A DNA stretch of 30,095 bases from Clostridia bacterium (GTDB taxonomy: Bacteria > Bacillota > Clostridia > Oscillospirales > Acutalibacteraceae). Within the stretch, counting starts at the first letter, position 1, and each line of letters starts with the position of its first letter. The position numbers and the translations under genes were made by a program. Below, one piece after another: positions 8,075-15,526 of the stretch. The DNA is taken from contig CAAFVV010000018.1 in the NCBI GenBank assembly GCA_900766585.1, forward strand, positions 1 through 30,095, in the 5' to 3' direction. The notes below the pieces were generated by a model. It ran no database searches. It was not told where the DNA came from and worked only from the letters and a program-made list of their open reading frames with translations.

Positions 8075-8998
8075 TTACCTCCCGCGGCAGACAAAGCACA
8101 GCCAGCCGCCGTGCTCCCGCCGCTTGACCGGGGTGAAGCCGCAGGCGGCAAGCCCCGCGACGACCTCCTGCTCGCGGCTGTCGATGATGCCGGAGACAAT
8201 GTACAGCCCGTCCGGCTTCAAAAGCGGGCGGACGGCGGGTGAGAGCGCCAAAATGGCGTCCGCCACGATGTTGGCGGCAATGAGGTCATACTGTCCCGCC
8301 ACGTCGCGGGCGAGGTCCCCCTCCCGGACGGTGAAGCGGGGCGGCGTAAAGCCGTTGAGCGCGCCGTTTTCCGCCGCCGTCTTGACCGCAAGCGGGTCGA
8401 TGTCGATGCCGAGCGCGCTTTTGGCGCCGAGCAGCAGCGCGGCGATCGAGAGGATGCCGCTGCCGCAGCCCACGTCGAGCATCTCGGTTTGCGGCGTGAC
8501 GGCGGCGGACAGCTCCTCCAGCACAAGGCGGGTCGTGTCGTGGCCGCCGGTGCCGAACGCCAGCCCCGGGTCGATCGACAGCACGGCGCGTCCCTCGGCG
8601 CCGACCGGTTCCTCCCATGTCGGGCAGATCAGCAGCCGGTCGCCGACCGGGAGGGGCTTGAAATATTTTTTCCAGTTGTTGGCCCAGTCGGTGTCACAGA
8701 CCGTGCGGTTCTCGGCGGCAAACGGAATCTGCGCGGCGGAAAACCGCTCGCCCAGAAAGGCCAGCGCCTCGGCGGGGTTTTCTGCCGGGTCAAGATACAG
8801 GTGCAGGATCGCCTGCTCGCGATCCTTTTGCAGCAGCTCCTCGTCGATCAGGTCAATGTGCGCGATCTCCCGCGCACCCTGCTCGAGGTCGCTGTAGTCT
8901 TCGATATATAAGCCGTAGGGCACCACCATATTGGCGATATCCGCCGCGCGGTCCGCGTCCTTTGCGGGAACGCGCAGGGAAAGCTCTACCCAGTCCAT
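8075..8998 (-). CDS. prmA: Ribosomal protein L11 methyltransferase PrmA
   Basis: It trimethylates lysines and the N-terminus of ribosomal protein L11. The 307-residue protein has the N-terminal L11-recognition domain (MDWVELSLRVPAKDADRAADI, up to about 100) and the class I methyltransferase domain. In the latter, PGLAFGTGGHDTTRLVLEEL precedes motif I, LDVGCGSGILSIAALLLGA, and the acidic GIDIDPLAV loop. The motif DLIAANIVADAI corresponds to the usual N-I-L/V-A stretch. A clear AAGGAG site precedes the ATG. It lies 15 bases after the esterase-like gene and six before rsmE, within one operon. Confidence 0.95.
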   Translation of the reverse strand: MDWVELSLRVPAKDADRAADIANMVVPYGLYIEDYSDLEQGAREIAHIDLIDEELLQKDREQAILHLYLDPAENPAEALAFLGERFSAAQIPFAAENRTVCDTDWANNWKKYFKPLPVGDRLLICPTWEEPVGAEGRAVLSIDPGLAFGTGGHDTTRLVLEELSAAVTPQTEMLDVGCGSGILSIAALLLGAKSALGIDIDPLAVKTAAENGALNGFTPPRFTVREGDLARDVAGQYDLIAANIVADAILALSPAVRPLLKPDGLYIVSGIIDSREQEVVAGLAACGFTPVKRREHGGWLCFVCRGR

Positions 8999-9013
8999 CC
9001 GTGTCTCTCCTTT

Positions 9014-9937
9014 TTATGCGTATAGGTCGGCAAAGCTGAGCATCAGCGCCGAAAACTCGCGGTTATGCCCATGCCCGCGCCCGTCTAAAAACAGCCGCAG
9101 CTTGGTGGTCGGCAGCCGCTGCCACAGCAGCTCGATCGTCTCGGGCGGACAGACGGTGTCCGCTCCGCCCGTCGTCACCATGACGGGGACATTCAGCCGC
9201 CGCGCATGCTCCGTGGTGTCCACAAGCCCTACCGCGTGCCAGAACGCCTCGGGCGGCATGACGCGATAGGCTTTTTCCAGCACGTGATAGGCGCCGCGGA
9301 AGGCGGCGGTGGGATAATCGGTCAAAAACGGCTCATCCGCCATGACGCAGCGAGTGCCGCGCCCGGCAAAAAGCGAGCCGAGCAGCAGCGCGGCGCCGCC
9401 GCCCTGACTGGTGCCGAAAAAGGTGACGCGGTCCGGCAAAACGGCATCCTGCTGCCGCCATGCCCAGCGCACCGCCATGGCGGCCTGCAGCAGCCAGTCG
9501 CGGTAGCCGCCTTGCCCGCCGGTGCGCGCCGTGTCGGGCAGAACCGGCCATTCCCCCTCCTCGCGTCGCTCGTTTGGCTGCCCCTGCGGCGTCCAGTAGC
9601 CGAGCGGGCAGAGGGATAGCCCCGCATACTGCGCCGCCGGCACCATCGGCACGAGCGACAGCTCGCTGCCGTAGCCGGGCAGAAAGGTCAAAAGCGGCTT
9701 CGGCCCGCTCACCGGCGGATACCACACGCCGTAAAAATCCGGCAGGCCGGGCGAGGAAAACCGCATGAGCTGCGGATGAATGTAGCCGAGCAGCGTCGCC
9801 GGAAGAAGCGGCGACGCGCTGACCGGCTCCGCCGTAAACGGGCGCGCGGCGCTCTCCTCAAAAATACCGTCAAGCCATCGGTCGACTTCTTCGGCAGACG
9901 GGTAAAATGCCCGTGCCTGCTCTGCGGAAATCGTCAT
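9014..9937 (-). CDS. Acetylxylan-esterase-like alpha/beta hydrolase (AXE1/CE7 type)
   Basis: The 307-residue alpha/beta hydrolase resembles the AXE1/cephalosporin-C deacetylase family (CE7), which removes acetyl groups from xylo-oligosaccharides and other small esters in the cytoplasm. The nucleophile elbow is FFGTSQGGGAALLLGSL, with Ser in GTSQG. The acidic residue is in GGADTVCPPETIELLW and the His in RGHGHNREF near the C-terminus. The family's GGYRDWLLQAAMAVRW segment precedes the elbow. No signal peptide is seen. An AAAGGAG site precedes the ATG. It sits between the phosphohexomutase and prmA with gaps of about 16 bases, an odd place for a glycan esterase, so a housekeeping role is possible. 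The fold is confident; the substrate is inferred. Confidence 0.85.
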   Translation of the reverse strand: MTISAEQARAFYPSAEEVDRWLDGIFEESAARPFTAEPVSASPLLPATLLGYIHPQLMRFSSPGLPDFYGVWYPPVSGPKPLLTFLPGYGSELSLVPMVPAAQYAGLSLCPLGYWTPQGQPNERREEGEWPVLPDTARTGGQGGYRDWLLQAAMAVRWAWRQQDAVLPDRVTFFGTSQGGGAALLLGSLFAGRGTRCVMADEPFLTDYPTAAFRGAYHVLEKAYRVMPPEAFWHAVGLVDTTEHARRLNVPVMVTTGGADTVCPPETIELLWQRLPTTKLRLFLDGRGHGHNREFSALMLSFADLYA

Positions 9938-9953
9938 GGTTTTCTCTCCTTTT

Positions 9954-11438
9954 TCAGAGCTTCAGCCCGGTCTTGTCCGCCAAAAAGCCGGAGAGCCGGT
10001 CGAAGATCATCCGGCAGCCGCCGGGAACGTTGCTCTCGATATTCAGCGGCATGACAGGATCGTGCACCGACAGGCGCAGAAGCAGCCAGCCATCGCCCTC
10101 GTCTTTGGCAAACGAGATGCGCACGCCCTCGCGGCTGTCCTCTGCCACTGCCCAGCCGCGGGCTTTGGCGTAGGCCTCCAGCTCACGGAGAATCTGCGCG
10201 CCGTAGGCGGCAAAATCGGGGCGCAGGATGGCAAACCGCTGCTCCGTCGCTTCCGCCGGCTCGGGCAGTGCCGCAATGACGTCGGTCAGCCGCCGTCCCT
10301 TTTCCCGCAGCTTGGCCATCAGGATGATGATGCGGGTGATGAGATAGGCGCCGTCGTCAAGATAGTAGTTGTCCTTGAGCGCCGCGTGACCCGAGGTCTC
10401 GATCGCCAGCGGCGCGGGCGTACCCGACCGGTCGAGGCGGATCGCCTCGTCGATCACGTTTTTATAGCCCCGCTTAAAGCGGCAGTGATGTCCGCCGAGC
10501 GTCTGTTCGATAAAGGTTTTCAGCCCGTCGGAGGTCACGGAATCGGTGACGACGGTGCCGCCCGGGCATTTTTCCAGCGCAATATAGGCGGCGAGTGCGA
10601 TCAGCCGGTTGCGGTTAATCTCCAGCCCGTGATCGTCCACGCAGCCCGCGCGGTCCACGTCGGTGTCAAAGATGACGCCGAGATCGGCGCCGGCGCGCAG
10701 CGTTGCCGCGCAGGCGGACGCCATGGCATCCGCATCCTCGGGATTCGGCACATGGTTCGGAAAATGGCCGTCCGGCTCTAAAAACTGGCTGCCGGTGATG
10801 TCCGCGCCGAGCGGCGCGAGCACCTCGGTGGCGTAAAAGCCGCCCGCGCCGTTTCCGGCATCGACGACAATATGCGTGCCCGCGAGCGGGTATTCATAGT
10901 CGGCGGCGCTGACCTCCTCGCAGATGAGACGGCGCAGACGGGCGGCATACTCCTTCATGTAGTTGGCCTTTTTCACCCGCCCGTCGGCTTTCGGCGGGCG
11001 TTTGCCCTCTGCGCAGAGCGCGAGAATCGCGGTGATATCGCTGCCCTCAAGCCCGCCCTCGCGGGTGAAGAATTTCAGCCCGTTGCGATACCACGGGTGG
11101 TGGCTCGCCGTGAGCTGCACCGCGCCGTCACACGCGAGATCCACCGTCGTCATGAACATGGCGGGGGTGGAGCAGAGACCGCAGTCGCGCACGGTTACCC
11201 CGGCGGCGGTCAGTGCGGATACGACCGCATCCCGCAGACGGGGACCCGACAGGCGGCTGTCCCGCCCGACCGAAACCGTCAGATCCTTGGCCGGCTTGTC
11301 AAGCCGGCCGGAAAGCCAGACGGCAAACGCCGCCGCCATTTGTTCGACGGCTTCGTCGGTGAGATCGACCGTTTTTCCCTCTGTTTTACAGGCAATGCCG
11401 CGGATATCGGTTCCGCTTTTAAAATGATTCCAATCCAT
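9954..11438 (-). CDS. Phosphomannomutase/phosphoglucomutase (alpha-D-phosphohexomutase)
   Basis: This enzyme interconverts hexose 6- and 1-phosphates through a phosphoserine. I place the start at 11438 because AAAGGGA lies just before it and MDWNHFKSGTDIRG is the family's usual N-terminus. The open frame extends further upstream, but across the promoter. The 494 residues carry all four signature loops: catalytic LTASHHPWYRNGLKFF (Ser112), the metal loop DTDVDRAG (258-265), the sugar loop ETSGHAALK (347-355), and a C-terminal phosphate-binding domain ending in a segment with SREGVRISF. The common forms are TASHNP and DGDxDR, so H and T replacements are present here. It is first in a four-gene operon with the esterase, prmA and rsmE. 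Confidence 0.92.
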   Translation of the reverse strand: MDWNHFKSGTDIRGIACKTEGKTVDLTDEAVEQMAAAFAVWLSGRLDKPAKDLTVSVGRDSRLSGPRLRDAVVSALTAAGVTVRDCGLCSTPAMFMTTVDLACDGAVQLTASHHPWYRNGLKFFTREGGLEGSDITAILALCAEGKRPPKADGRVKKANYMKEYAARLRRLICEEVSAADYEYPLAGTHIVVDAGNGAGGFYATEVLAPLGADITGSQFLEPDGHFPNHVPNPEDADAMASACAATLRAGADLGVIFDTDVDRAGCVDDHGLEINRNRLIALAAYIALEKCPGGTVVTDSVTSDGLKTFIEQTLGGHHCRFKRGYKNVIDEAIRLDRSGTPAPLAIETSGHAALKDNYYLDDGAYLITRIIILMAKLREKGRRLTDVIAALPEPAEATEQRFAILRPDFAAYGAQILRELEAYAKARGWAVAEDSREGVRISFAKDEGDGWLLLRLSVHDPVMPLNIESNVPGGCRMIFDRLSGFLADKTGLKL

Positions 11439-11521
11439 AGATCTGTCCCTTTCTGCCGCGCTGCTGCGGCATCCTCGCCCAAATCGCCCGATAAATAAAT
11501 ATAGGATATATACAAAATAAC

Positions 11522-11550
11522 AGTATAGCAAAAAAAACGCGGTATTGCAA
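11522..11550 (-). promoter_or_regulatory. Promoter of the phosphohexomutase-esterase-prmA-rsmE operon
   Basis: On the minus strand TTGCAA (11550-11545), a 17-bp spacer containing a T tract, and TATACT (11527-11522). Transcription would start about 75 bases upstream of the ATG at 11438. Confidence 0.8.
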
Positions 11551-11675
11551 TATTTTCCGCAAAAAAACACCGCAAAAACCGCATAAAATAGCCACAAACG
11601 CCGTTTTGCCGGAGCCGCCTTATTGCCCAAAACGGCAGAATCAGGCGCTATCGGCGGCAAGGGAGGAAAAGCAAA

Positions 11676-12350
11676 ATGGATTGCATTTGTGCAAAAGGAC
11701 TGTCCCGCACCTACACGGTGGGCGGCATGACGGTCGCGGCGCTGCGTCTGGCCAGCTTCACCGTAAAGGTCGGCGAATGGGTGACGGTGACAGGGCGCTC
11801 CGGTTCGGGGAAATCCACGCTGATGAACCTGCTCGGCTGTCTCGATACGCCGACGGCGGGCAGCTACCGTTTAATGGGGCAGGAGGTGGCGGGGCTGTCC
11901 GCGCGGCAGCTCTCCGCCGTGCGCAACCGGCGCATCGGCTTTGTGTTTCAGGGATTCCACCTGCTGCCTGCGCTGACGGCGGAGGAAAATGTGGCGCTGC
12001 CGCTCGCCTACCGCGGGCTTTCGGCAAGCAAGCGGCAGGCCATGGCGGCAAAGGCGCTTGCGGATGTCGGGCTGGCTGATCGCGGCTGTCACCGCCCGAA
12101 CCAGCTGTCCGGCGGACAGCAGCAGCGGGTGGCGATTGCCCGCGCGCTTGTCACGCAGCCCGAGCTTTTGCTGGCGGATGAGCCGACCGGCAACCTCGAT
12201 ACCGCGGCAGGGGAAACGGTGCTGGCGCTTCTCCGCCGCTTTCATGCCAACGGCGGCACTGTGCTGCTCATCACCCACGACCCTGCCATCGCCGCGGCAT
12301 CGCCCCGCTGTCTGCACCTGTGCGACGGCATACTGCAGGAGGCGGATTAG
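11676..12350 (+). CDS. ABC transporter ATP-binding protein (MacB/LolD/BceA class), orphan
   Basis: A complete ATPase subunit of 224 residues. Walker A is TGRSGSGKST (39-48), the Q loop is VFQGFHLLPAL (90-100), the signature is LSGGQQQRVAIARAL (144-158), Walker B is LLLADEPTGNLD (164-175) and the switch His is in LLITHDP (198-203). The QLSGGQQQRVAIARA/ADEPTGNLD combination is typical of the class that works with FtsX-like permeases: MacB, LolD, and in Gram-positives the BceA-type peptide-resistance exporters. No permease gene adjoins it. Downstream, a convergent AraC gene overlaps its last codons, so it is monocistronic. The partner must be encoded elsewhere or has been lost. No clear promoter was seen in the 237-base gap upstream, which is shared with the divergent operon. 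GGGAGG precedes the ATG. Confidence 0.92.
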   Translation: MDCICAKGLSRTYTVGGMTVAALRLASFTVKVGEWVTVTGRSGSGKSTLMNLLGCLDTPTAGSYRLMGQEVAGLSARQLSAVRNRRIGFVFQGFHLLPALTAEENVALPLAYRGLSASKRQAMAAKALADVGLADRGCHRPNQLSGGQQQRVAIARALVTQPELLLADEPTGNLDTAAGETVLALLRRFHANGGTVLLITHDPAIAAASPRCLHLCDGILQEAD

Positions 12351-13123
12351 CCCCGTGCCGCCCGGCGAAAGGCGGCGGGGGAGATGCCGGTCATGGCGCG
12401 GAACTGGCGGGAAAAGTGGGTCAGATTGGCATACCCCAGCTCTTCGGCAATGCGTGCGACGGGGGCATCGGTACCGGCAAGCCGCGTGCGCGCCGCGTCA
12501 ATGCGTGCGCGGATGAGATCGGCAATCGGTGAAGTGCCCCACAGCGTTTTGTACAGCGCAAAAAAACGCGAGGGGCTGAGGTTGACCGCCGCCGCCATTT
12601 CCTCCGCAGTCCAGGGGTGGGCGAGCGAGGAAAACGCCCGCTCCCGCAGCGCGCCGATAGCTGCCGCGGCGGCGGGGTCCACGGAGAGCGGCGGGGCACT
12701 GACATATCGGCCCAGCAGGAGGCAAAGCTCCTCTAATTTAAGCGACAACAGGCGTTCCCGCCCGGGACGGTTGCCGTACAGCTCCGATTCCAGCTCTCTG
12801 GTGAGGGCGGTCAGCGGCTCGGTGCGGGAGGGATAGAACACGCGGTCGAGCGGCACGCCGCATTCTTCCAGCAGTTCGTCTATTTCGCCGGTGAAGTGCA
12901 GCCAGTCGTGGATCAGCGGTGTGCTGCAGCGGTAATACTGCGGTGTGCCGCGGCGATACAGGATGCAGGCGTGGGGCAACGTCCGGCAGAGGGCTTCGCC
13001 CTGCCGGATCTCCACAGCCGACCAGAAGTGGATAAAGGTATAGTCCGACCTGCCGTTCGGCCGGTCGATGCACAGTCCTGCCCGCTCGGGAAAGGCATGG
13101 CGGGCATTGACGATGGTATACAT
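12347..13123 (-). CDS. AraC family transcriptional regulator
   Basis: The 258-residue protein has an N-terminal sensing half (cupin-like in this family). The C-terminal double helix-turn-helix runs from about residue 160, with HPWTAEEMAAAVNLSPSRFFALYKT as the first helix-turn-helix and AEELGYANLTHFSRQFRAMTG as the recognition and signature part. Such proteins bind DNA half-sites and usually activate a nearby sugar-use gene when an inducer binds. It is divergent from the family 2 glycoside hydrolase, with back-to-back promoters, so that gene is its likely target. GGGAGG lies seven bases before the ATG. Its stop codon overlaps the stop of the convergent ABC ATPase gene. Confidence 0.93.
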   Translation of the reverse strand: MYTIVNARHAFPERAGLCIDRPNGRSDYTFIHFWSAVEIRQGEALCRTLPHACILYRRGTPQYYRCSTPLIHDWLHFTGEIDELLEECGVPLDRVFYPSRTEPLTALTRELESELYGNRPGRERLLSLKLEELCLLLGRYVSAPPLSVDPAAAAAIGALRERAFSSLAHPWTAEEMAAAVNLSPSRFFALYKTLWGTSPIADLIRARIDAARTRLAGTDAPVARIAEELGYANLTHFSRQFRAMTGISPAAFRRAARG

Positions 13124-13152
13124 AAATGTGCCTCCCTTCGGTTGACGGATTC

Positions 13153-13181
13153 AGTATAGCGAACGTAGTAGGATATGTCAA
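13153..13181 (-). promoter_or_regulatory. Promoter of the araC-type gene
   Basis: On the minus strand a perfect TTGACA (13181-13176), a 17-bp spacer and TATACT (13158-13153), about 30 bases before the ATG. Confidence 0.88.
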
Positions 13182-13200
13182 CAAAAAAGATGTTATGTTC

Positions 13201-13229
13201 TTGCTTTATCAGCATTATTTTTCTATAAT
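13201..13229 (+). promoter_or_regulatory. Promoter of the family 2 glycoside hydrolase gene
   Basis: TTGCTT at 13201-13206, a 17-bp spacer and a perfect TATAAT at 13224-13229. Its -35 lies only 19 bases from the -35 of the divergent araC promoter, so one bound activator could serve both. Confidence 0.85.
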
Positions 13230-13270
13230 GAAGAAAACACGCAGGAGAAAAAGCAAAGGAGTGCAGAGAT

Positions 13271-14980
13271 ATGAGCTATCGCACCGAACATCCGAAGCCC
13301 CAGTCCCGCCGGGCGGATTGGGTGTGTTTAAACGGCGCGTGGGAATTGGCGTTTGACTTCGGCAGCAGCGGCGAGGCGCGGGGAATGACTCGCGAGGAAG
13401 CGGTATTTCCCGAGACGATTGAGGTGCCGTTTTGCCCGGAAAGCCGCTTGTCCGGCATCGGGCATACCGATTTTATGCCCGCTGTATGGTACCGCCGGAC
13501 GATCCATGTGCCGAAAGAGCGGCTTTCCGGCCGTGTGCGGCTGCATTTCGGCGCGGTGGACTATGAGGCGACCGTCTGGGTCAACGAGGTCTGCGTCGGG
13601 TCACACAGAGGAGGATATGTCTCGTTCTTTCTGGATATCACCGATGCGCTGAAAGCGGGGGACAACCGGATCGTTGTCCGTGCCGCGGACGATACCCGCG
13701 ACGCGCGCATTCCCTCGGGCAAGCAGTCGCCGCAGTACGCCTCGTTTTCCTGCCTGTACACCCGCACGACCGGGATTTGGCAGACGGTGTGGCTGGAGTT
13801 TCTGCCGAGGACTCATATACAGAGGTTTCACCTTGAGCCGGACGCCGACACCGGCGTGCTGCATCTGTCCGCCGAGCTTTGCGGCGCGGCGGTGCTGACC
13901 GTGTCGGCGGCATTTGACGGCAAGCCGATGGGTACCGTCTCCGCCGCATCGGCGGGCGGACGGCTGACGCTCGCGCTGCCGCTTGCCGAGCGGCACCTCT
14001 GGGAGGTCGGCAGGGGCGGGCTGTACGATCTGACGCTCGCCTACGGCAGTGACACGGTGGAAAGCTATTTCGGGCTGCGCAGCGCCCGCTTTGACGGGCA
14101 GCGGTTTTTGCTCAACGGCAGGCCGGTGTTCCAGCGGCTCATACTGGATCAGGGCTTTTATCCCGACGGGATCTATACCGCGCCGTCCGATGCCGAGCTG
14201 GAGGCGGATATCGACCGGGCGGTGGCAATGGGCTTTAACGGCGCGCGGCTGCATCAGAAGATATTCGAGGAGCGGTTTCTCTATCATGCCGACCGCAAGG
14301 GCTATCTCGTCTGGGGGGAATACCCGAGCTGGGGACTGGATCCCTGCCGCGACGATGCGGCGCTGTGTATGATGACGGAGTGGCTCGAGGAGATCGACCG
14401 CGACCGTGACCATCCCGCGCTGATCGGCTGGTGCCCGTTTAATGAGACATGGAAGGCCGCCTCTCCGCGGGCGCATGACCGGCTGATGGAGCTGATTTAT
14501 GCCGTGACCCGTGCCGCCGACCCGACCCGTCCCTGCATTGACACGAGCGGCTATACCCATGCGCGCACCGATGTGCGCGATGTCCACGACTATGCCCAGG
14601 ATCCTGAGGTGTTTGCCGCCGCCTATGCGTCGCTGCCGGCGGACGGCACCTACATCGACCGCGTGGACGGCAAGCGCAAAGCGGCGGACGGGTATCCCGT
14701 GTTCGTCAGTGAATACGGCGGTATCCGCTGGTCGGACGATCCGGCCGGTTGGGGCTACGGCGACGGTCCGAAGACCGATGCGGAATTTTTGGCGCGGCTC
14801 AAGGGTCTGACCGATGCGCAGCTCGACAATCCCTGCCTGTTCGGCTTTTGTTATACGCAGCTGACCGACGTGGAGCAGGAGCAAAACGGGCTGTATACCT
14901 ATGACCGGCGGGCAAAATTCGATCCAGCCGTCATTGCGGCGATCATCGGCAGAGCGGCGGCTGTCGAGCGGGAAGATTGA
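13271..14980 (+). CDS. Glycoside hydrolase family 2 (beta-galactosidase/glucuronidase-like)
   Basis: A 569-residue retaining beta-glycosidase of the GH2 clan. It has an N-terminal jelly-roll sugar-binding domain (about 10-180, with WYRRTIHVPKE and NEVCVGSHRGGY). A short immunoglobulin-like domain follows (about 185-270), and then a TIM barrel that starts at RFDGQRFLLNGRPVF. The proposed acid/base is Glu392 in WCPFNETW and the nucleophile Glu481 in VFVSEYGG. There is no signal peptide, so the substrate is an imported oligosaccharide or glycoside. At 569 residues it lacks the C-terminal domains of LacZ and is nearer in size to beta-glucuronidases and small clostridial GH2 enzymes; specificity is open. 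AAAGGAG precedes the ATG. It is probably controlled by the divergent AraC protein. Confidence 0.93.
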   Translation: MSYRTEHPKPQSRRADWVCLNGAWELAFDFGSSGEARGMTREEAVFPETIEVPFCPESRLSGIGHTDFMPAVWYRRTIHVPKERLSGRVRLHFGAVDYEATVWVNEVCVGSHRGGYVSFFLDITDALKAGDNRIVVRAADDTRDARIPSGKQSPQYASFSCLYTRTTGIWQTVWLEFLPRTHIQRFHLEPDADTGVLHLSAELCGAAVLTVSAAFDGKPMGTVSAASAGGRLTLALPLAERHLWEVGRGGLYDLTLAYGSDTVESYFGLRSARFDGQRFLLNGRPVFQRLILDQGFYPDGIYTAPSDAELEADIDRAVAMGFNGARLHQKIFEERFLYHADRKGYLVWGEYPSWGLDPCRDDAALCMMTEWLEEIDRDRDHPALIGWCPFNETWKAASPRAHDRLMELIYAVTRAADPTRPCIDTSGYTHARTDVRDVHDYAQDPEVFAAAYASLPADGTYIDRVDGKRKAADGYPVFVSEYGGIRWSDDPAGWGYGDGPKTDAEFLARLKGLTDAQLDNPCLFGFCYTQLTDVEQEQNGLYTYDRRAKFDPAVIAAIIGRAAAVERED

Positions 14981-14988
14981 TCGCGCCC

Positions 14989-15046
14989 TGCGGCAGACTG
15001 CGCCTTTTGGAAAATAAAGCGCGGTCTGCCGCAAAATTTTTGCTTT
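14989..15046 (+). terminator. Terminator of the glycoside hydrolase gene
   Basis: TGCGGCAGA pairs with TCTGCCGCA around an inner CGC/GCG region, followed by AAAATTTTTGCTTTTTT. It starts eight bases after the stop codon. Confidence 0.8.
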
Positions 15047-15061
15047 TTTCGGTTTTAGGGC

Positions 15062-15090
15062 TTGACAATTCCCGCTGGCTCGGGTATAAT
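15062..15090 (+). promoter_or_regulatory. Promoter of the tRNA-Met/Glu/Val cluster
   Basis: Perfect TTGACA (15062-15067), a 17-bp spacer and perfect TATAAT (15085-15090), ending 27 bases before the first tRNA. This is a full consensus promoter. Confidence 0.94.
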
Positions 15091-15117
15091 AGCCGTTGTT
15101 CCCTCTGTGGGAGATTC

Positions 15118-15194
15118 GGCTGTATAGCTCAGTTGGCTAGAGCATGCGGTTCATACCCGCAGTGTCGTAGGTTCGACTCCTACTACAGCCACCA
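15118..15194 (+). tRNA. tRNA-Met (CAT), elongator type
   Basis: Cloverleaf of 77 bases with encoded CCA. The acceptor GGCTGTA pairs with TACAGCC, and the anticodon stem TGCGG/CCGCA holds the loop TTCATAC, anticodon CAT. The fully paired first acceptor base pair argues against the initiator. The loop and overall sequence resemble elongator Met rather than the Ile2 (lysidine) tRNA, whose loop is usually CTCATAA. Confidence 0.93.
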
Positions 15195-15220
15195 CTGTCT
15201 TTCCGATAGGAGAGGCATTC

Positions 15221-15295
15221 GGCCCGATGGTCAAGCGGTTAAGACACCGCCCTTTCACGGCGGTATCACGGGTTCGATTCCCGTTCGGGTCACCA
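15221..15295 (+). tRNA. tRNA-Glu (TTC)
   Basis: Cloverleaf of 75 bases with encoded CCA. The acceptor GGCCCGA pairs with TCGGGTC with one G-T pair. The anticodon stem CCGCC/GGCGG holds the loop CTTTCAC, anticodon TTC. The T arm is ACGGG-TTCGATT-CCCGT. It lies 26 bases after tRNA-Met. Confidence 0.95.
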
Positions 15296-15324
15296 CCCCC
15301 CCCGCTTTTCCGGCGGGGAAAAAC

Positions 15325-15401
15325 GGGCGTATAGCTCAGCTGGTTAGAGCGCCTGCTTCACACGCAGGAGGTCAGCGATTCGAGTTCGTTTACGCCCACC
15401 A
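15325..15401 (+). tRNA. tRNA-Val (CAC)
   Basis: Cloverleaf of 77 bases with encoded CCA. The acceptor GGGCGTA pairs with TACGCCC, and the anticodon stem CCTGC/GCAGG holds the loop TTCACAC, anticodon CAC. The T stem contains a G-T wobble. It reads GTG codons. A short GC hairpin lies in the gap after tRNA-Glu and may mark processing. Confidence 0.95.
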
Positions 15402-15402
15402 A

Positions 15403-15440
15403 AAAAGGCACCGAAGAACCAGTTCTTCGGTGCCTTTTCT
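15403..15440 (+). terminator. Terminator of the tRNA cluster
   Basis: AAAAGGCACCGAAGAA pairs with TTCTTCGGTGCCTTTT across CCAG, followed by C and TTTT. It begins two bases after the tRNA-Val CCA end. Confidence 0.93.
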
Positions 15441-15454
15441 TTTCCCGATCCCGC

Positions 15455-15483
15455 TTGACAACCCGCGGCGGCGGGAGTATACT
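15455..15483 (+). promoter_or_regulatory. Promoter of the MATE exporter gene
   Basis: Perfect TTGACA (15455-15460), a 17-bp spacer and TATACT (15478-15483). It starts about 15 bases after the tRNA terminator. It rules out translation from the upstream end of the open frame, which coincides with the -35. Confidence 0.88.
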
Positions 15484-15526
15484 ACGCTGTTGTACGACAT
15501 TTTTCGCCGCCGTGAAAGGAGCCGCT

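Noticed and set aside
13601..15034. A 477-codon minus-strand open frame opposite the glycoside hydrolase
   Set aside because: It mirrors a gene with intact catalytic motifs and shows no motif of its own.
15296..15324. GC hairpin between tRNA-Glu and tRNA-Val as a terminator
   Set aside because: A run of A, not T, follows on the plus strand, and the third tRNA has no promoter of its own, so read-through is required.
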